Origin: Mortierella sp. BCC40632
Lineage: Eukaryota > Mortierellomycota > Mortierellomycetes > Mortierellales > Mortierellaceae
Assembly: GCA_011634665.1 (NCBI GenBank)
Contig: WAEK01000005.1
Span: 2,303,001-2,367,000 of the forward strand
Length of the DNA stretch: 64,000 nt
Direction: 5' to 3'
In this document: in pieces, positions 1-11,062 of the stretch
Position numbering within the stretch: position 1 is the first letter of the stretch
Layout: each line of letters opens with the position of its first letter
Translations under genes and position numbers: made by a program
The notes under the pieces: model-generated
Told to the model about the DNA's origin: nothing
Seen by the model: only the letters and a program-made list of their open reading frames with translations
Databases searched by the model: none

Positions 1-740
1 ACAGCAAGGCAGGGGGGAGGTTGGGAGACAAAGCAGGGTAGTGGCAGTGCAGGAGCTGGACTCTGACGCGCTAGAAGGAAACAGGCGGGGTGTGACAAAG
101 ATGAGTAGAGTGAGTGAGGAGGAAAGAGACGAGAGCGAGGAGTGAAGAGGACTTGAGAAGATAGAGAGATGGAGTGAGAGAGTGAGAAAAGAGAGAAAGA
201 GAGAAAAGAGAGAAAAGAGAAAAAAAAAAAAAAAGAAAAAAAAAAAAAAAAAAAAAAAAGGGAAGAAAAGAGTCACTGGAATGAGGACAAAGGGGCGAGG
301 GCGAGGGGAGAAGGATGGATGAGACTGATGCGGCCCATTGGAATAGCTGATGTTGACAAACTGGGCTGAGCAACGATCAAGACAGAAAGAGACAAGGGGC
401 GGTGACGCAGAGCGGAGAAAGAGAGATTTTCGCGTTGAAAACATCTTTTCAGCAGATGACACCCTCGCAGTTGTCCATTACTGCATCTGTGCATCTCTTT
501 GGTCACAATGTGGCTCCAACTACCGTGTCTCTCCGTCCATGGCTCCTCTAGCATCTCCATGTTCTCTTGATTCTCCTTTAGTCGCTGAACAAGCTCTCTC
601 TTTCGGTTGGACAAGAGACAGAATCAAACACGTGACTTCTCAGTCAGCCTTTCTTGGTTCCTTATAAACCCTCGTCCGGTCCATTCCTTTCGCCTCACCA
701 TCCTCGTCTTGAATCCTCGTCCCTGTCCACTACTAAAACC
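1..740. other. Upstream intergenic region, GA/poly-A rich
   Basis: No credible gene is seen. Positions 170-260 are a purine-rich tract ending in long A runs, and open frames here are low complexity on the opposite strand. The last 100-150 bases before 741 hold the promoter and 5' leader of the dehydrogenase gene. Confidence 0.5.
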
Positions 741-1908
741 ATGCTTTCTGCTGCTCGTCGCGTGGCCGTTGCCAATCCCTCGGCGCTCATGCGCCCCTTG
801 ACCTCGTTGACAATGACCTCGTCATTCTCGACTTCGTCCTCGGTTGCTGCTCCTACCAATGTCAAGAACATCACTGTCTTTGGCTCTGGACTGATGGGTG
901 CTGGTATTGTCCAAGTCGCTGCCCAGAACAAGTTCAATGTTACGATGGTCGACCTGAACGCGTCTGCGCTCAAGAAGGGTCAGGACATTATCAGCTCGTC
1001 CCTCAAGCGTGTCGCCAAGAAGCAGTTCCCCGAAGATGCCGCCAAGCAACAGGAGTTTATCGACAACACCATGTCGTTCGTCAAGACCAGCACAGACTCA
1101 GAGGCGGCTTCGAAGGAGGCAGACCTGATCATTGAAGCTATTGTAGAGAACCTGAAGACTAAGCAACAGCTCTTTGCTATGCTCGATCAGGTCGCACCTG
1201 AGCATACGCTCTTTTGCTCCAACACTTCGTCGCTCCCAATTGTCGAGATTGCCAAGGCAACCAAGCGCCAGGACCGATTTGGAGGCCTCCACTTCTTCAA
1301 CCCTGTCCCTCAGATGAAGTTGGTTGAGGTCATCCGGACGGAGAAGACGAGCCAGGACTCGTTCGACTCGTTGCTGGATGTGTGCACACGGATGAAGAAG
1401 ACACCTGTCTCTTGCAAGGATACCCCCGGGTAGGTCAGGAAGGTCTGATGGCGTGGAGTGGAGAGAGCGGAGAAAAAGACGATCTGCGTAAATGCCCATG
1501 TGAAAAAAAAGTGACTGACACTGGACTGGGGAAGAGAGGGGGAGGAACGTGAGAACCCTATTGCTCTCTATTTCGGTCTGTAATCTGATTTAACCTTTCG
1601 TCTCCGTGGGTCATCTCACTCATCCACGGTATCTTTCTCTCTCTCTCTCGGATTAGGTTCATCGTCAACCGTCTCTTGGTTCCTTACATGATGGAGTCCC
1701 TTCGCATCGTCGAGCGCGGCGAGGCCACGCCCCAGGATGTCGACACCGCTATGAAGCTCGGTGCTGGATTCCCAATGGGTCCCTTTGAACTCGCTGACGT
1801 ACGTGCTCCATGCATATTACTTGTCTGAATCTCCATCTGTGACCGAAGAGAGAAACCTAATTGATTTTTACACTAACACTTGGACGCGTTTTTTTCTTTT
1901 CTTTCTTG

Positions 1909-1952
<44 letters not shown>

Positions 1953-2130
1953 GTTTGTCGGATTGGATACCATGAAGTTCATTGTCGACGGCTGGCGCAA
2001 GGAAGGCAAGATCGATGCCAACCTCGTTGCCCCCGTCAAGCTATTGGATGAGTTGGTTGAGAAGGGTAACTTTGGCCGCAAATCTGGACAGGGCTTCTAT
2101 CCCTACAACGGCGTTGGAGGCAAGAAGTAA
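741..2130 (+). CDS. 3-hydroxyacyl-CoA dehydrogenase, probably mitochondrial
   Basis: NAD-dependent oxidation of L-3-hydroxyacyl-CoA to 3-ketoacyl-CoA in beta-oxidation. Three exons (741-1429, 1657-1798, 1954-2130) give 335 aa, the usual length of short-chain HAD/hydroxybutyryl-CoA dehydrogenases. Residues 1-40 are rich in Arg, Ser, Thr and Ala with no acid, fitting a mitochondrial presequence. The Rossmann motif GSGLMGAG is at about residues 48-55, the family signature [15 protein letters not shown] follows, and exons 2-3 encode the helical C-terminal domain ending in a [13 protein letters not shown] motif. Both introns are GT-AG and keep phase. The second ends in a long CT microsatellite that serves as its polypyrimidine tract. 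The start at 741 is the first ATG that leaves a plausible presequence. The family assignment is firm; location is inferred. Confidence 0.93.
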
Positions 2131-3357
2131 AGAGACAATCTTATTGAAGTTACCAGTGAAAAGCCCCGTAGCAATTGTAGATAAAGTTCTTCTTTCTTTT
2201 TCTTTTTTTCTTGTCAGCCAAAAGGGCAACTGTGTGAAGCATTTAACTGTGAAGATGGTTGCAAGGAAATAACGAGCGGATGTAAAGGAAGGGCTAGGAT
2301 GATTCCACGTATTCTAACAACTTTCAAGTCCAAAAGCTCCTCAGGTCCAGGGTCTGGACTATCTGCGAATGCATTGCCCACGGCGTCTGCACAGAGATGC
2401 ATCTGGATCGCCACCATTTTTGCCTAATCCGGAAATCCATCCCTTTCGAATCTGCAACACGATTTTTGAGCATCGAGGCAGTGGCTGAACCCGAACAGGA
2501 GCCACCTTGCTAGTCCAGCTCATTCCTACCTATGGCTATGCTACACTTTGACAAGCACCCTGAGCCTGTGCCGAAGTGAAGCCATAGTTCTTCGGCAACG
2601 AGCCAAAGTCAATGGCCAGGTGACCGTGTCGTCAGGTTGAGTGGGAAGTCGTATCGCAGAGGGGGAGGGAGGAAAAAAAAAAAAAAAAATGATACGAAAA
2701 GCAGTCATAATGAGGGCGAAGGCAATGCCCAGAGCGTATTAGAGTTCTAGAGGTAGGGAGGAAAAAAGAAAAAAGAAAAAAAGAAAAAAAAGCAAAGCAC
2801 CTCCCATAATTGCTGCGGCACGAACGACTGCCTGCCGTCCGCACAACTTTGGCAGCGCAAAAATGTAAAAGAGGCACCCGTTACTACGACCAAAGCGCCT
2901 GCTTTGTCTGCGCGAGGGCCCCGCAGGGTCCAAGGCTCCGCCTGTGAACAGGAAAATGCGCGCAGACCAAAGAACGAGTCGCAGCGATGGCCAGCACGTT
3001 TCTCGTGATTGATCGCGGCAAGCCAAGCGACACGGCTAGGAAGGTGAAGGAGGGGAGTAGGTGAGGAGGACTCCCGGTCAGGGACGTGGCCCAATGCATT
3101 TGAGGAGCAGCTGAAGTTGGTCGCGCAGACCGATAAATACTGCCATCGTTTTCCACTTTTTTTCCCCTCTTCTCTCTTCTCTCCTCTTCTTCTCACCTTT
3201 TCGCCACCCACACTCTGCCTCCGCCATTTTGACTCTTGCCACCAGTCGTACACTGCAAAAAAAAAAAACAATAAAAAAACTCCCCCTCCCATCACGCATT
3301 TCATCGTCCTGTACACTCCTCATTGACCCATTCGCCATCGCTTCATTGTTCCTCCCA
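2131..3357. other. Intergenic region with A-rich tracts
   Basis: About 1.2 kb without a supported gene. It contains the 3' region of the dehydrogenase, short poly-A runs (2670-2690, 2760-2790) and, from about 3130, a CT-rich stretch typical of the core promoter and leader of the following zinc-finger gene. Open frames here are short and low complexity. Confidence 0.5.
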
Positions 3358-5004
3358 ATGCTCTCCTGCTCGACCTCCCCCACCCAGGCCTCGGCCCAGG
3401 CCTCAACCCAGGCTTCTGCTCAGGTGTTCTCTCCTGCTGCTATTGCTGTAGCTACTGTCCTTGTCCCCACCGCTGCGACTACGCCCCCCGCCGACACCTC
3501 CGACCCCACACCCGATATTGCGCTTCTCGGATCCATTATCGACACCATCCCCACTCCCGCTGCCTGCAGCAACGTTCCCCGCGACTTTTGCCTCTACGAC
3601 CTCACGGAGGCCTCGTTCGACTACCCACTCTTTGCTGACCGCAAGCTACTTTTGCAGCGACAGCTCCAACAAAGCAACAGTCCCACGGTCGCAGTCACCC
3701 CTGTGGCCCGCGCCCCCATCCCGGCGACACTGGTCAATCCTCTTAACACCCCGCAAACACCTTCGCTTGAACTGCTCTGCCCTAACGGCGACCTTCCCAA
3801 TGTCTGTCGTCCCATCGAACTTAACGACCGCAGCAACGCCCTTTCGTCGGCTGATCTCTCTGGAACGGATGGGATCTTTGCTCTGGGCTCGCTCACAACC
3901 ACCAAGGTCGACGTGAGTGTGGCCACAAGCCAGACTCAACCTCTGCGGGACCAGTCCTTGGACACACCCTTCTCGCCTTACCTCGGCACTCCCTTTGAGA
4001 CGCCTTACCTGTGTGATTTTGGTTCTGAAAATGATGTTCTTTGCATGCAGTTCCTTGCTGGTGCTAATGGCTTCCAAGGCACAAGTCAAGCCTCGCTTTT
4101 CCCAGAGAGTGTTCTGCTCTCACCACTTCCTGGCTGGGATGGTCTGTATCCACCCACTATCGAGCCTGCGACACTGTTCATGCCGCAGCAAACTGAGCCT
4201 GCCCAGGGGGCCTCTCCTTCCATCTCGGACCTCTCCTCAGCTCTCTCTTCGGCCCCAACTTCACCGACTATGTCGGATGTCTCTCTGGAGCCTTCTGCTA
4301 CCACAGACCAGGCCAATGGTGTCCGTCAGCGGGGTGAAGACGACTCGAGCAGCATGGAGGAAGACACTGAAGATGACAAATCGAGTAACGAAGACATTGA
4401 CAGCGGAGAAGACGATGTTGATGATGACGACAAGGACGGTGACTTTATTCCCCGTGGGGACCGATCATCCTCGATCAACGCAGGCTCGAAGCGCAAAGCA
4501 GGCGACTCAATGGAATGGACAGCAACAATCATGGAGTCGGTGCCGACCAAGAAGGCTAACCCTTCTTCGGTCGGCCAGTGGGAGGGGAAGCCCTACCAGT
4601 CTCGCAAGAACAACCGCCGAACCAACTCCTCGCCACTCAAGCGTAGACTCAAGCCCAAGAAGCATGCTGCCAAGCGGTTCTCTTGCATCTTTGATGGTTG
4701 TAATCGACGCTTTGCCCGCCTCTTCAACCTCCACACGCACGAGCGAACTCATGACCCCAACCATGAGCGACCTCACATCTGTCCAGAGCCAGAGTGTGGC
4801 AAGGCCTTTTCCCGCAAGCATGACATGCAACGCCATGAGGCCTCTGTTCACAAGGGTGAGCGCAACTTTAGCTGCCCGGCTTGCCAAAAGCCATTCTCTC
4901 GACATGATGGACTCCGGAGACATCTTTCTGTCAACAGCAACACGTGCGGCAGCAACAGCGCTGATTTGGCTGCTCCAGCATACCATCGATGGATCACAAC
5001 TTGA
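3358..5004 (+). CDS. C2H2 zinc-finger transcription factor, single exon
   Basis: 548 aa if translation starts at 3358; the same frame is open upstream to 3229 but that part looks like leader. The first 60 residues are Ser/Thr/Ala/Gln-rich, the middle holds a strongly acidic Asp/Glu stretch (about residues 325-365), then a basic region rich in Lys and Arg. Three tandem zinc fingers occupy about residues 441-530. Fingers 1 and 2 are canonical (C-x4-C-x12-H-x3/4-H). Finger 3 has C-x2-C-x12-H but ends in H-x7-C, an atypical last ligand. The arrangement of two standard fingers plus a divergent third near the C terminus resembles fungal Crz1-like regulators, but no calcineurin-docking motif was identified, so the regulon is unknown. 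Nuclear localisation and DNA binding are inferred from the fingers. Confidence 0.85.
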   Translation: MLSCSTSPTQASAQASTQASAQVFSPAAIAVATVLVPTAATTPPADTSDPTPDIALLGSIIDTIPTPAACSNVPRDFCLYDLTEASFDYPLFADRKLLLQRQLQQSNSPTVAVTPVARAPIPATLVNPLNTPQTPSLELLCPNGDLPNVCRPIELNDRSNALSSADLSGTDGIFALGSLTTTKVDVSVATSQTQPLRDQSLDTPFSPYLGTPFETPYLCDFGSENDVLCMQFLAGANGFQGTSQASLFPESVLLSPLPGWDGLYPPTIEPATLFMPQQTEPAQGASPSISDLSSALSSAPTSPTMSDVSLEPSATTDQANGVRQRGEDDSSSMEEDTEDDKSSNEDIDSGEDDVDDDDKDGDFIPRGDRSSSINAGSKRKAGDSMEWTATIMESVPTKKANPSSVGQWEGKPYQSRKNNRRTNSSPLKRRLKPKKHAAKRFSCIFDGCNRRFARLFNLHTHERTHDPNHERPHICPEPECGKAFSRKHDMQRHEASVHKGERNFSCPACQKPFSRHDGLRRHLSVNSNTCGSNSADLAAPAYHRWITT

Positions 5005-5603
5005 GCCAAGGGACCATGTTTTGTTTGAACTGACTAATCGACAATTGATTTCATGGACGGGAGGAGGACTTTTCCTACCTAACCAAGACTTCAGAAAACA
5101 GGTCGACACGAGAAGTAGCATTGACACGCATGGAGGCATTCCTATGCCAGAGGTCAATAACTCTTCGTTTCCTTGGGATCCTGGGCGTCCTACTTTCGCC
5201 CTCTATACATCCATCCGCAAACTTGTCGCGGAAAAATTTGATGAGAACCCTCCGCTAAGGAACAGCAATTCCCGCCACTCTCTTGGCGCTGGATGCTTCG
5301 ACCTACTTTAGCCTCTCTCTTCTATTCATATCGCCATTCCTTAGGGCATTTTTTTTTTTTTACTTTTTTTTTCATTTTTTTTTTGTCTTTATGCAAGGAG
5401 GATGACAGTTTGATGACGAATATCAAACCAGAGGTAGAGGATAGTTTCTAAGATGCACCTTGTTTTTTTAGAGGCGCCTTGTTGCCCCTAACAGGTGCAA
5501 AATATAAAAAAAAAAAAAAAAAATCAAAGCCACATTTCAAAATGCAAATGGGCGATGTTGCACTTGACACACCTCTAACTCTTACTCTCTTCTACCTCCA
5601 CCA
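5005..5603. other. Intergenic spacer
   Basis: About 600 bases between two plus-strand genes, with T-rich runs near 5350-5390 and an A run at 5507-5523. No gene is supported; it should hold the 3' UTR of the zinc-finger gene and the promoter of the next. Confidence 0.5.
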
Positions 5604-6555
5604 ATGGTTGTCATTACATACTGTGTTGAGTACGCACAGTCTCAAAAGTCGACTTGCAAGAAATGCGAAAAGATCATTCCCAATAAATCCCTGCGCATGG
5701 GACGCATGGAGCGTCAGAATGAGAAGGAAAAGAAAAAGTTTGCAAAACACAGCTGGTACCACTTCAAGTGCTTTGAGGTATAACATGGAGCTTTTTTCAA
5801 CTTGATACTGTACTTCAAACCCCCTTTAGGACGTCTATGTGGCACAGAGCCAGTATTGGATGGTTCGAGTTTAGACTGACTTTTACATCGCTTTCTATAG
5901 ATCCCTGAAGTGTTAACCAAGATCCCTGTCCACCTCATCCGTGGACAGGTCAATCTTTTGGACAAGGTGAGCAAATTTACGACCTTAGCAGATCCCGGGA
6001 ACCGCAGCAGAATCATTTACTACTTGTAAATGGTCAACAGATACAATCGCTGTATGGAAAATACTCAGCAACTGACTAGGATAAAACGATCTATACCATG
6101 ATTAGGACAAAGTACGATTGGATAAGGTTATTCAGCTCGGAGTAGGCGGTTCCTGGTCCCAGATTGTAGAACAGCACAAGAAGAAGGCAAAGGAGGAAGC
6201 AGAGGAAGCAGAAGCCAACGGCACACCACTCCCAGGAAAGAGCGCAGACATTGATTCGGATGACGATGATGAATCTGGCTCCAAGGACTTTACGACTCAA
6301 TTGACAGGAGAAGTAGACAAGAAGCAAGAGCGTAAGAACAGAAAAATCAACAAGCTCAAGGCCAAGACAGATGGTGCCAAGGTCTCAAAAAGGAAACCAA
6401 AGAATGAAAAGGGCAAAAAGGCAACAACTCCTTCCTCCAGCAAACCAGCTACTCCAGCAAAACCATTGACAGCCGTTGCCAAAGCCATTGCAGCAAGCAA
6501 GGAGCAAAACCAAAAGAAACTTGCGGACATCAAAAAGAAGTTTGGTAAAAAATAG
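5604..6555 (+). CDS. Small PARP-type zinc-finger protein with Lys-rich tail
   Basis: Three exons (5604-5777, 5901-5966, 6106-6555) give 229 aa. Exon 1 encodes nearly all of a PARP-type zinc finger: tyrosine/alanine-rich start, CKKC pair, basic linker, then WYHFKCFE supplying the H and C ligands. This fold normally recognises DNA nicks or ends in PARP1 and DNA ligase III. Nothing like a catalytic PARP or ligase domain follows; the rest is an acidic segment and a long Lys/Ala-rich tail. It is therefore a stand-alone finger protein, probably nuclear. All splice sites are GT-AG, and phase is kept between complete codons. Exon 2 is only 66 bases, so its exact borders are less certain. Binding to damaged DNA is inference from the fold. 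Confidence 0.8.
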
Positions 6556-6997
6556 AGGAGCCGACCTTTGAGAGAAAGAGAGAAAGAGAGAGAGAGAAAG
6601 AGAGAAAGAGAAAAGAAAAGAAAGAAACAGGGAGAAAAGAAAAAAAAAATGAAAAAGAAAAAGAAAACTATAATGAAGACGTCTCATTATCATTCAGAAA
6701 GCAAGGAGATCGAGTTTTGGCAAGTGTGCCATTCATTACTTAATGTTGGATTTTCTACCTTGAGTATTGATTTGCACTCTTGTTACTAGGACCCTCCAAA
6801 AGACGCTCTATGCTAACCCCCCCCTATCGTTGATCACCTCTTGTTCCACCACCCAAACTATGTACAGAAAAAGAAAAAAAAAAGAAAAAAAAGAAAAAAG
6901 AGAGAGAGAGAGAAAGGGAAAAGGCAAAAAGAAAAAGAAAGAAAAAAAAAATGAAAAAAAAAATGAAAAATGGAAATGGAAGAAAGAAAAAAGAATA
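6556..6997. other. Purine-rich spacer between convergent genes
   Basis: The sequence is dominated by GA and A runs (6570-6670 and 6860-6990). It must contain the 3' UTRs of the flanking convergent genes. No gene is seen. Confidence 0.55.
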
Positions 6998-8037
6998 TCA
7001 CACAGTCCACTTGTTCATCTCTTCTACCAACCGCTCCACAGCGCTTGCCGATTCTCCGGAAGCCGTCCTGGACGAGGTCGAGGAAGGTGTCTGTATCAAA
7101 TTAACCAGTCCACTTCGGTGATTGGCCTTCAGCCGGCTCCTGAGTGAAGTCGAACCTTCCTGGGTCGATGACAGATTGGAGGAAGACAAGGACAAATCAT
7201 TCAGACGCATCAATGCCCGATGAGAATGGTTATCATCCTCAGGACCTGTGCCTAGTGAAGACATCTTTCTCCAGTCCACTACCTTTCCTTGTTGTGATGA
7301 CGCTTCAGATCCTCCAGATTTAAATCCTGCAGCGAGTCGAGTGGATGTCAGAGAAGTCGGAGCGGATGAAAAGGAGCGATTCATGACTGCTTCTCTAGTT
7401 GGGTTATCGGGTCGTGCATCGGCTCCTTCGCTATTGCCGAGATCAAGTTCACTAATGTCTTGTGACAAATCCGACGCCCCTCCTGGGGCCTTGATCTGAA
7501 AAGGATTCACACAGATAGCAGGTCGTCTACTTGTCCGGGAAGAGATATGTCGGAGATGAATAGGAAGCCGAGACTTAAAGTGAGTCTTGTTGACGCCTAA
7601 GGATCCTGCCGAAGGTCTCAAGACCAGTCCGCTCATGTCCCCACCTCCGACGGCGCTATGGCCACTTGCAGAAATCCTGGGTAGGGTCGATCCTGGATAG
7701 GCGCGTCCAACTGGAATCTGCGACGGCCAGCCACCAAGGCCACTTGAAGAAAGTAGAGGATTTCTATGACCAGACGACGAATGGCTCTGGTTGGCATCGA
7801 ATAGAGGGTGGTAGTAGATTCGATGCGGCCCTGCAGCGTAGGCGCGGTGGCGAAGCGGCCTTGGCAGAGCAGCCAGGAACGCTTCTCGCTTCATGGTCAT
7901 GTGGCTATAATCGACGCCTGTAGATGACGATGGTAATAAGGATGAACTGCCACTCTGGGATGATGACTGGTGGTCATCTCTAGTTGTTGGAGAGTCATCT
8001 GTCTCCATGTCTTGGTCTCCGCCCATTCTTTGTTGCC

Positions 8038-8068
<31 letters not shown>

Positions 8069-8584
8069 CTGAAGATTGTTTGAGGGCATCAACAGAGGTA
8101 CGGAAAGACTTCGTTTCCTGGGGAATGCAGCATCAATTAGGCCTACAGCTCTTCCACGATGTAGGCTAGTATGTCCTCCACCACTACCACTATGTTCTGG
8201 TTCACGCTCGTTAGGTGAATGTTGGTGAGAGAGTTGGAGCTGGAGTAGGTTAGGATGGTGATGGTGTGGCAGTGTGGACGAATGCTGATGCGATAGATAG
8301 ACCTCCTGTTGATGAGGATGTAATGCTGAGCTCATGTCAAAGTCCACGTCTGTGCTAGCATCCGCATGTTGGTAATACGATGGTACCCGCTGCGACAAGA
8401 CGATGCCTGGGTTGAGAAGCGGCGGAGAGGACGAGCGAAGTGAGGAAGATGGCTCCACTCTAGATGAGACTAATTCTGGCTTTTGAGGACTAGTAGGTCC
8501 TGTGGCTGCAGTGGACTGGTTGATCGGGTGCTGCTGGTGCTGCTGGTGCTGCGCGAGGGCATTGGCATCAAAGTGATGGAGCAT
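6998..8584 (-). CDS. Unrecognised Ser-rich protein with Gln and His tracts
   Basis: Single open frame of 528 aa on the minus strand, starting at the first true ATG (8582-8584). I do not recognise a domain. Visible features are an N-terminal Gln/His-rich region, a poly-Gln run from a CAG repeat (about 8036-8066 on the plus strand), many Ser/Pro/Gly stretches, and a basic patch with several Arg/His residues around residues 330-370. The long uninterrupted frame and the promoter-like spacer shared with the divergent F-box gene support it as a real gene. Such composition is common in fungal regulatory or scaffold proteins, but no function is proposed. An upstream non-coding exon cannot be excluded. 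Confidence 0.65.
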
Positions 8585-9431
8585 ATACAAAATACAAAAA
8601 AGAAAAGAAAAAGGGAAAAAGAAGGAAAAGATGATGGCACGAAAGGAGAGTCAGAGTGCATGCGACAAATGGCCAGGAAAAAAGAAAAAAAAAATCGTCA
8701 ATGTAGTCCAAGCAAGGGGTCCTCTGCAGGGAGCCCGTCTTCCCCCTTTTGTTCTCCTTTCCCTGACCTGGCTGACCCTGACCGTGTGAACGGTGGGCCG
8801 TGCCCCAGTCAAGGACGCAGGGCTTGTTCCTTGGTACCTGGTATTGTGTATGTCCATTCAGAGATCGATTTCTCTCTTTTATCTCCATAGGATCTTGCCA
8901 GTTGTACCATGCCACAATCCGCTCCAGCTTGATAGCCTTCTTTGTGTTTCTGGGCGCGTCCTAGACCCGATTTTGATTGGTCAGATCTCGACGCGCCTGT
9001 CCCATGGAGGTCGAAAGGGTCTCCGTCCGCTCCAGTTCAAGATACGCTTGTCAGGTGTAGCAGGCAGCATTAAAGGATGCCTCGGTCAGTCCTCCAACAT
9101 GGGCGTGAGCTGCTTCATCTACCACGCTCACCTAAAGCACTAAATGGTTCGAAAGCAATGGACAACAAGACAAATGGCCACCGAAACTACACTAAAGCGT
9201 CACAGTTACCTCTTCCCCAATCAGACCGCCTTGTCAAAAAGTTCATATCGGTTAAAAGGCTGTGCGGAACACCACCCAAGCCGTGGCCTTGAACACTCTT
9301 CCAACGCCCATCCACGAACTCTCTATCTCTTTCTCTCTCTGTCAACCCACCTCACAGTCTTGATTGACCCCACATCCACTTGTCCACCTTTCCACCTTTC
9401 CAATTGTCACCATTATCTGTTGTGTCGTACC
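8585..9431. promoter_or_regulatory. Divergent intergenic region
   Basis: About 850 bases between the minus-strand Ser-rich gene and the plus-strand F-box gene. It should carry both promoters. A-rich tracts lie next to the minus-strand start (8590-8630) and a CT-rich leader precedes 9432. No RNA gene or conserved site was recognised. Confidence 0.45.
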
Positions 9432-10694
9432 ATGGACCCACTCCGGATTCCAGAGCTTCTGTCAAATGTCTGCAGCTTCCTCGACAAAAACTCGCTCTTA
9501 GCGGGATCCCTGGTATCCCGAGAATGGTTCCAGATATGTATTCCACTTCTCTGGACTTCGTGCTCGTTCACAGCCGAGCAGTACAGTGCCTATCACACCG
9601 AATATGTCCAGCATGCCCACCTTATCCAATCCATGGATGCAAAGTATCGAGTCTTTGGAGGCGAAATGCGCTTCATCGCCAACCAGTGTATAAACTTGAC
9701 ATCACTTGCGCTCCGACGCTGCCGGGTGACTCCCCTCAGCCTTGAGGTTCTCTGCGGTGGGATTCCGCGGGTTCAGTCCTTGGTGCTTGAGCATTGTTTG
9801 GGCATCAATGCTGGCGTGGCGACCAAATTGGCTCGACTTCCAAGTTTACTCCAACTGGATATCACGGTCCACTCGCAAGAGCGAGGGGGCGGCGACTGGC
9901 GAGAGAATGATGTGGTAGCCCTATTTACTCAGTGCTCCCTCCAATCATTAACTATCATTGGTCCTGACCTCTCCCATGTCCACCTCTTGGCAATCAAACG
10001 ACACGGGGCCCCTCTACCGCTCAAACACCTCCATCTGGAATCGACCTTTACCTCTGCCGCAGCCTTGGACAATTTGTTGGAAAAATGTCCAGTGCTTTCG
10101 TCATTTGTCCTTCTTCATAACTCTAACAAGAGCACAGCCTTCCAAGCGATCGCTCACCATTGTTCCAAACTTGTCCGACTCGAGCTCAAAAACTCAAAGA
10201 GCGTCGCGACAACGGCCTTTGATGTCGTGTTCAAGAGCTGCCAGTTGCTAACACGCCTTGATATTTCCTTCACTTTGATCCAGGATGCTTCAGTATCAGC
10301 ACTCGCGCGATCCTGTCAACAACTTCAACGTTTGAACTTGACTGGATGTTCGAGGATTAGCCATGTTGGGTTCCTTGATTTGGTCGCGAATCTGTCGCAT
10401 CTCGTGGAGCTGCACGTGAATCGATGCTCCAAGCTAAAGAAAGAGGCTTTCTCGGGTTCCCAGCCTTGGGCATGTCTCCACACTTTGGAGATTCTTGATA
10501 TGGCCACAGTCGGGATCAACCCACACCTTGACTCGCTCCAGACACTTGTAGGTCATCTAGAATCACTGGAACGACTGAGGCGACTTACCGTGGACACGAC
10601 GATCGTAGAAAACGAGGCCGTGGCCAAGTTCCTGGAAAATGCTTTGATCACAGTGGAGACTATGCCTCTACACAATGCGCGAGACATGCAGTAA
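9432..10694 (+). CDS. F-box / leucine-rich-repeat protein
   Basis: 420 aa, single exon, start at 9432 chosen because the F-box begins immediately (IPELLSNVCSFLDKNSLL at about residues 6-23), ahead of the conserved Val-Ser-Arg-x-Trp segment. The rest is a run of Leu-rich repeats of the cysteine-containing SCF type, clearest around residues 250-345 (units of the form C..L..L.L..C..I). Proteins of this kind act as substrate receptors in SCF ubiquitin ligases, binding Skp1 through the F-box and targets through the repeats. The substrate cannot be predicted. It reads co-directionally with the decarboxylase downstream but has its own leader. Confidence 0.85.
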   Translation: MDPLRIPELLSNVCSFLDKNSLLAGSLVSREWFQICIPLLWTSCSFTAEQYSAYHTEYVQHAHLIQSMDAKYRVFGGEMRFIANQCINLTSLALRRCRVTPLSLEVLCGGIPRVQSLVLEHCLGINAGVATKLARLPSLLQLDITVHSQERGGGDWRENDVVALFTQCSLQSLTIIGPDLSHVHLLAIKRHGAPLPLKHLHLESTFTSAAALDNLLEKCPVLSSFVLLHNSNKSTAFQAIAHHCSKLVRLELKNSKSVATTAFDVVFKSCQLLTRLDISFTLIQDASVSALARSCQQLQRLNLTGCSRISHVGFLDLVANLSHLVELHVNRCSKLKKEAFSGSQPWACLHTLEILDMATVGINPHLDSLQTLVGHLESLERLRRLTVDTTIVENEAVAKFLENALITVETMPLHNARDMQ

Positions 10695-11062
10695 TTAGAG
10701 AGGGGTGTTCATTTTTATTTATCAAGTAAAATTCCCGTCGAATGGGCGTTGTTCTCGGAAGCAACCGCGTTCTAGCCGTAGATAGTTGCAACATTCGGCA
10801 AATGGTCCCGAAAAGAGTCAACTTGACCAACGATGGGCGACCGGAAGGAGGCAAAAAGGCAAATGTATGGTTGGCGTGAGAGGAAGCGTGTGACACAAAG
10901 AAAAAAAAAATAAAACGGTCAGCTCATGCCCCAGATCGCCCAATAAAAGATGTGTCCATCTCTCATGGTTTCATCCTTTCACTCTCATTAGTCCTTTCTC
11001 AGAAAAGTCACCTCATCTATCCTTCATTTGCCCCTATTCATCTATTCACGAGCAATCACAAA
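10695..11062. other. Short spacer and promoter
   Basis: About 370 bases with A-rich runs and a TATA-less, CT-rich leader before 11063. No gene is seen. Confidence 0.45.

Noticed and set aside
71..614. Opposite-strand frames in the first 600 bases
   Set aside because: Composition is dominated by Phe/Leu/Ser from purine-rich repeats; no recognisable protein.
2747..3383. Minus-strand open frames of 95-189 codons
   Set aside because: Low-complexity translations of A-rich DNA overlapping a promoter; no motif or splice support.
3917..5311. 464-codon frame overlapping the zinc-finger gene
   Set aside because: It is a shadow frame; the overlapping frame contains three ordered zinc fingers.
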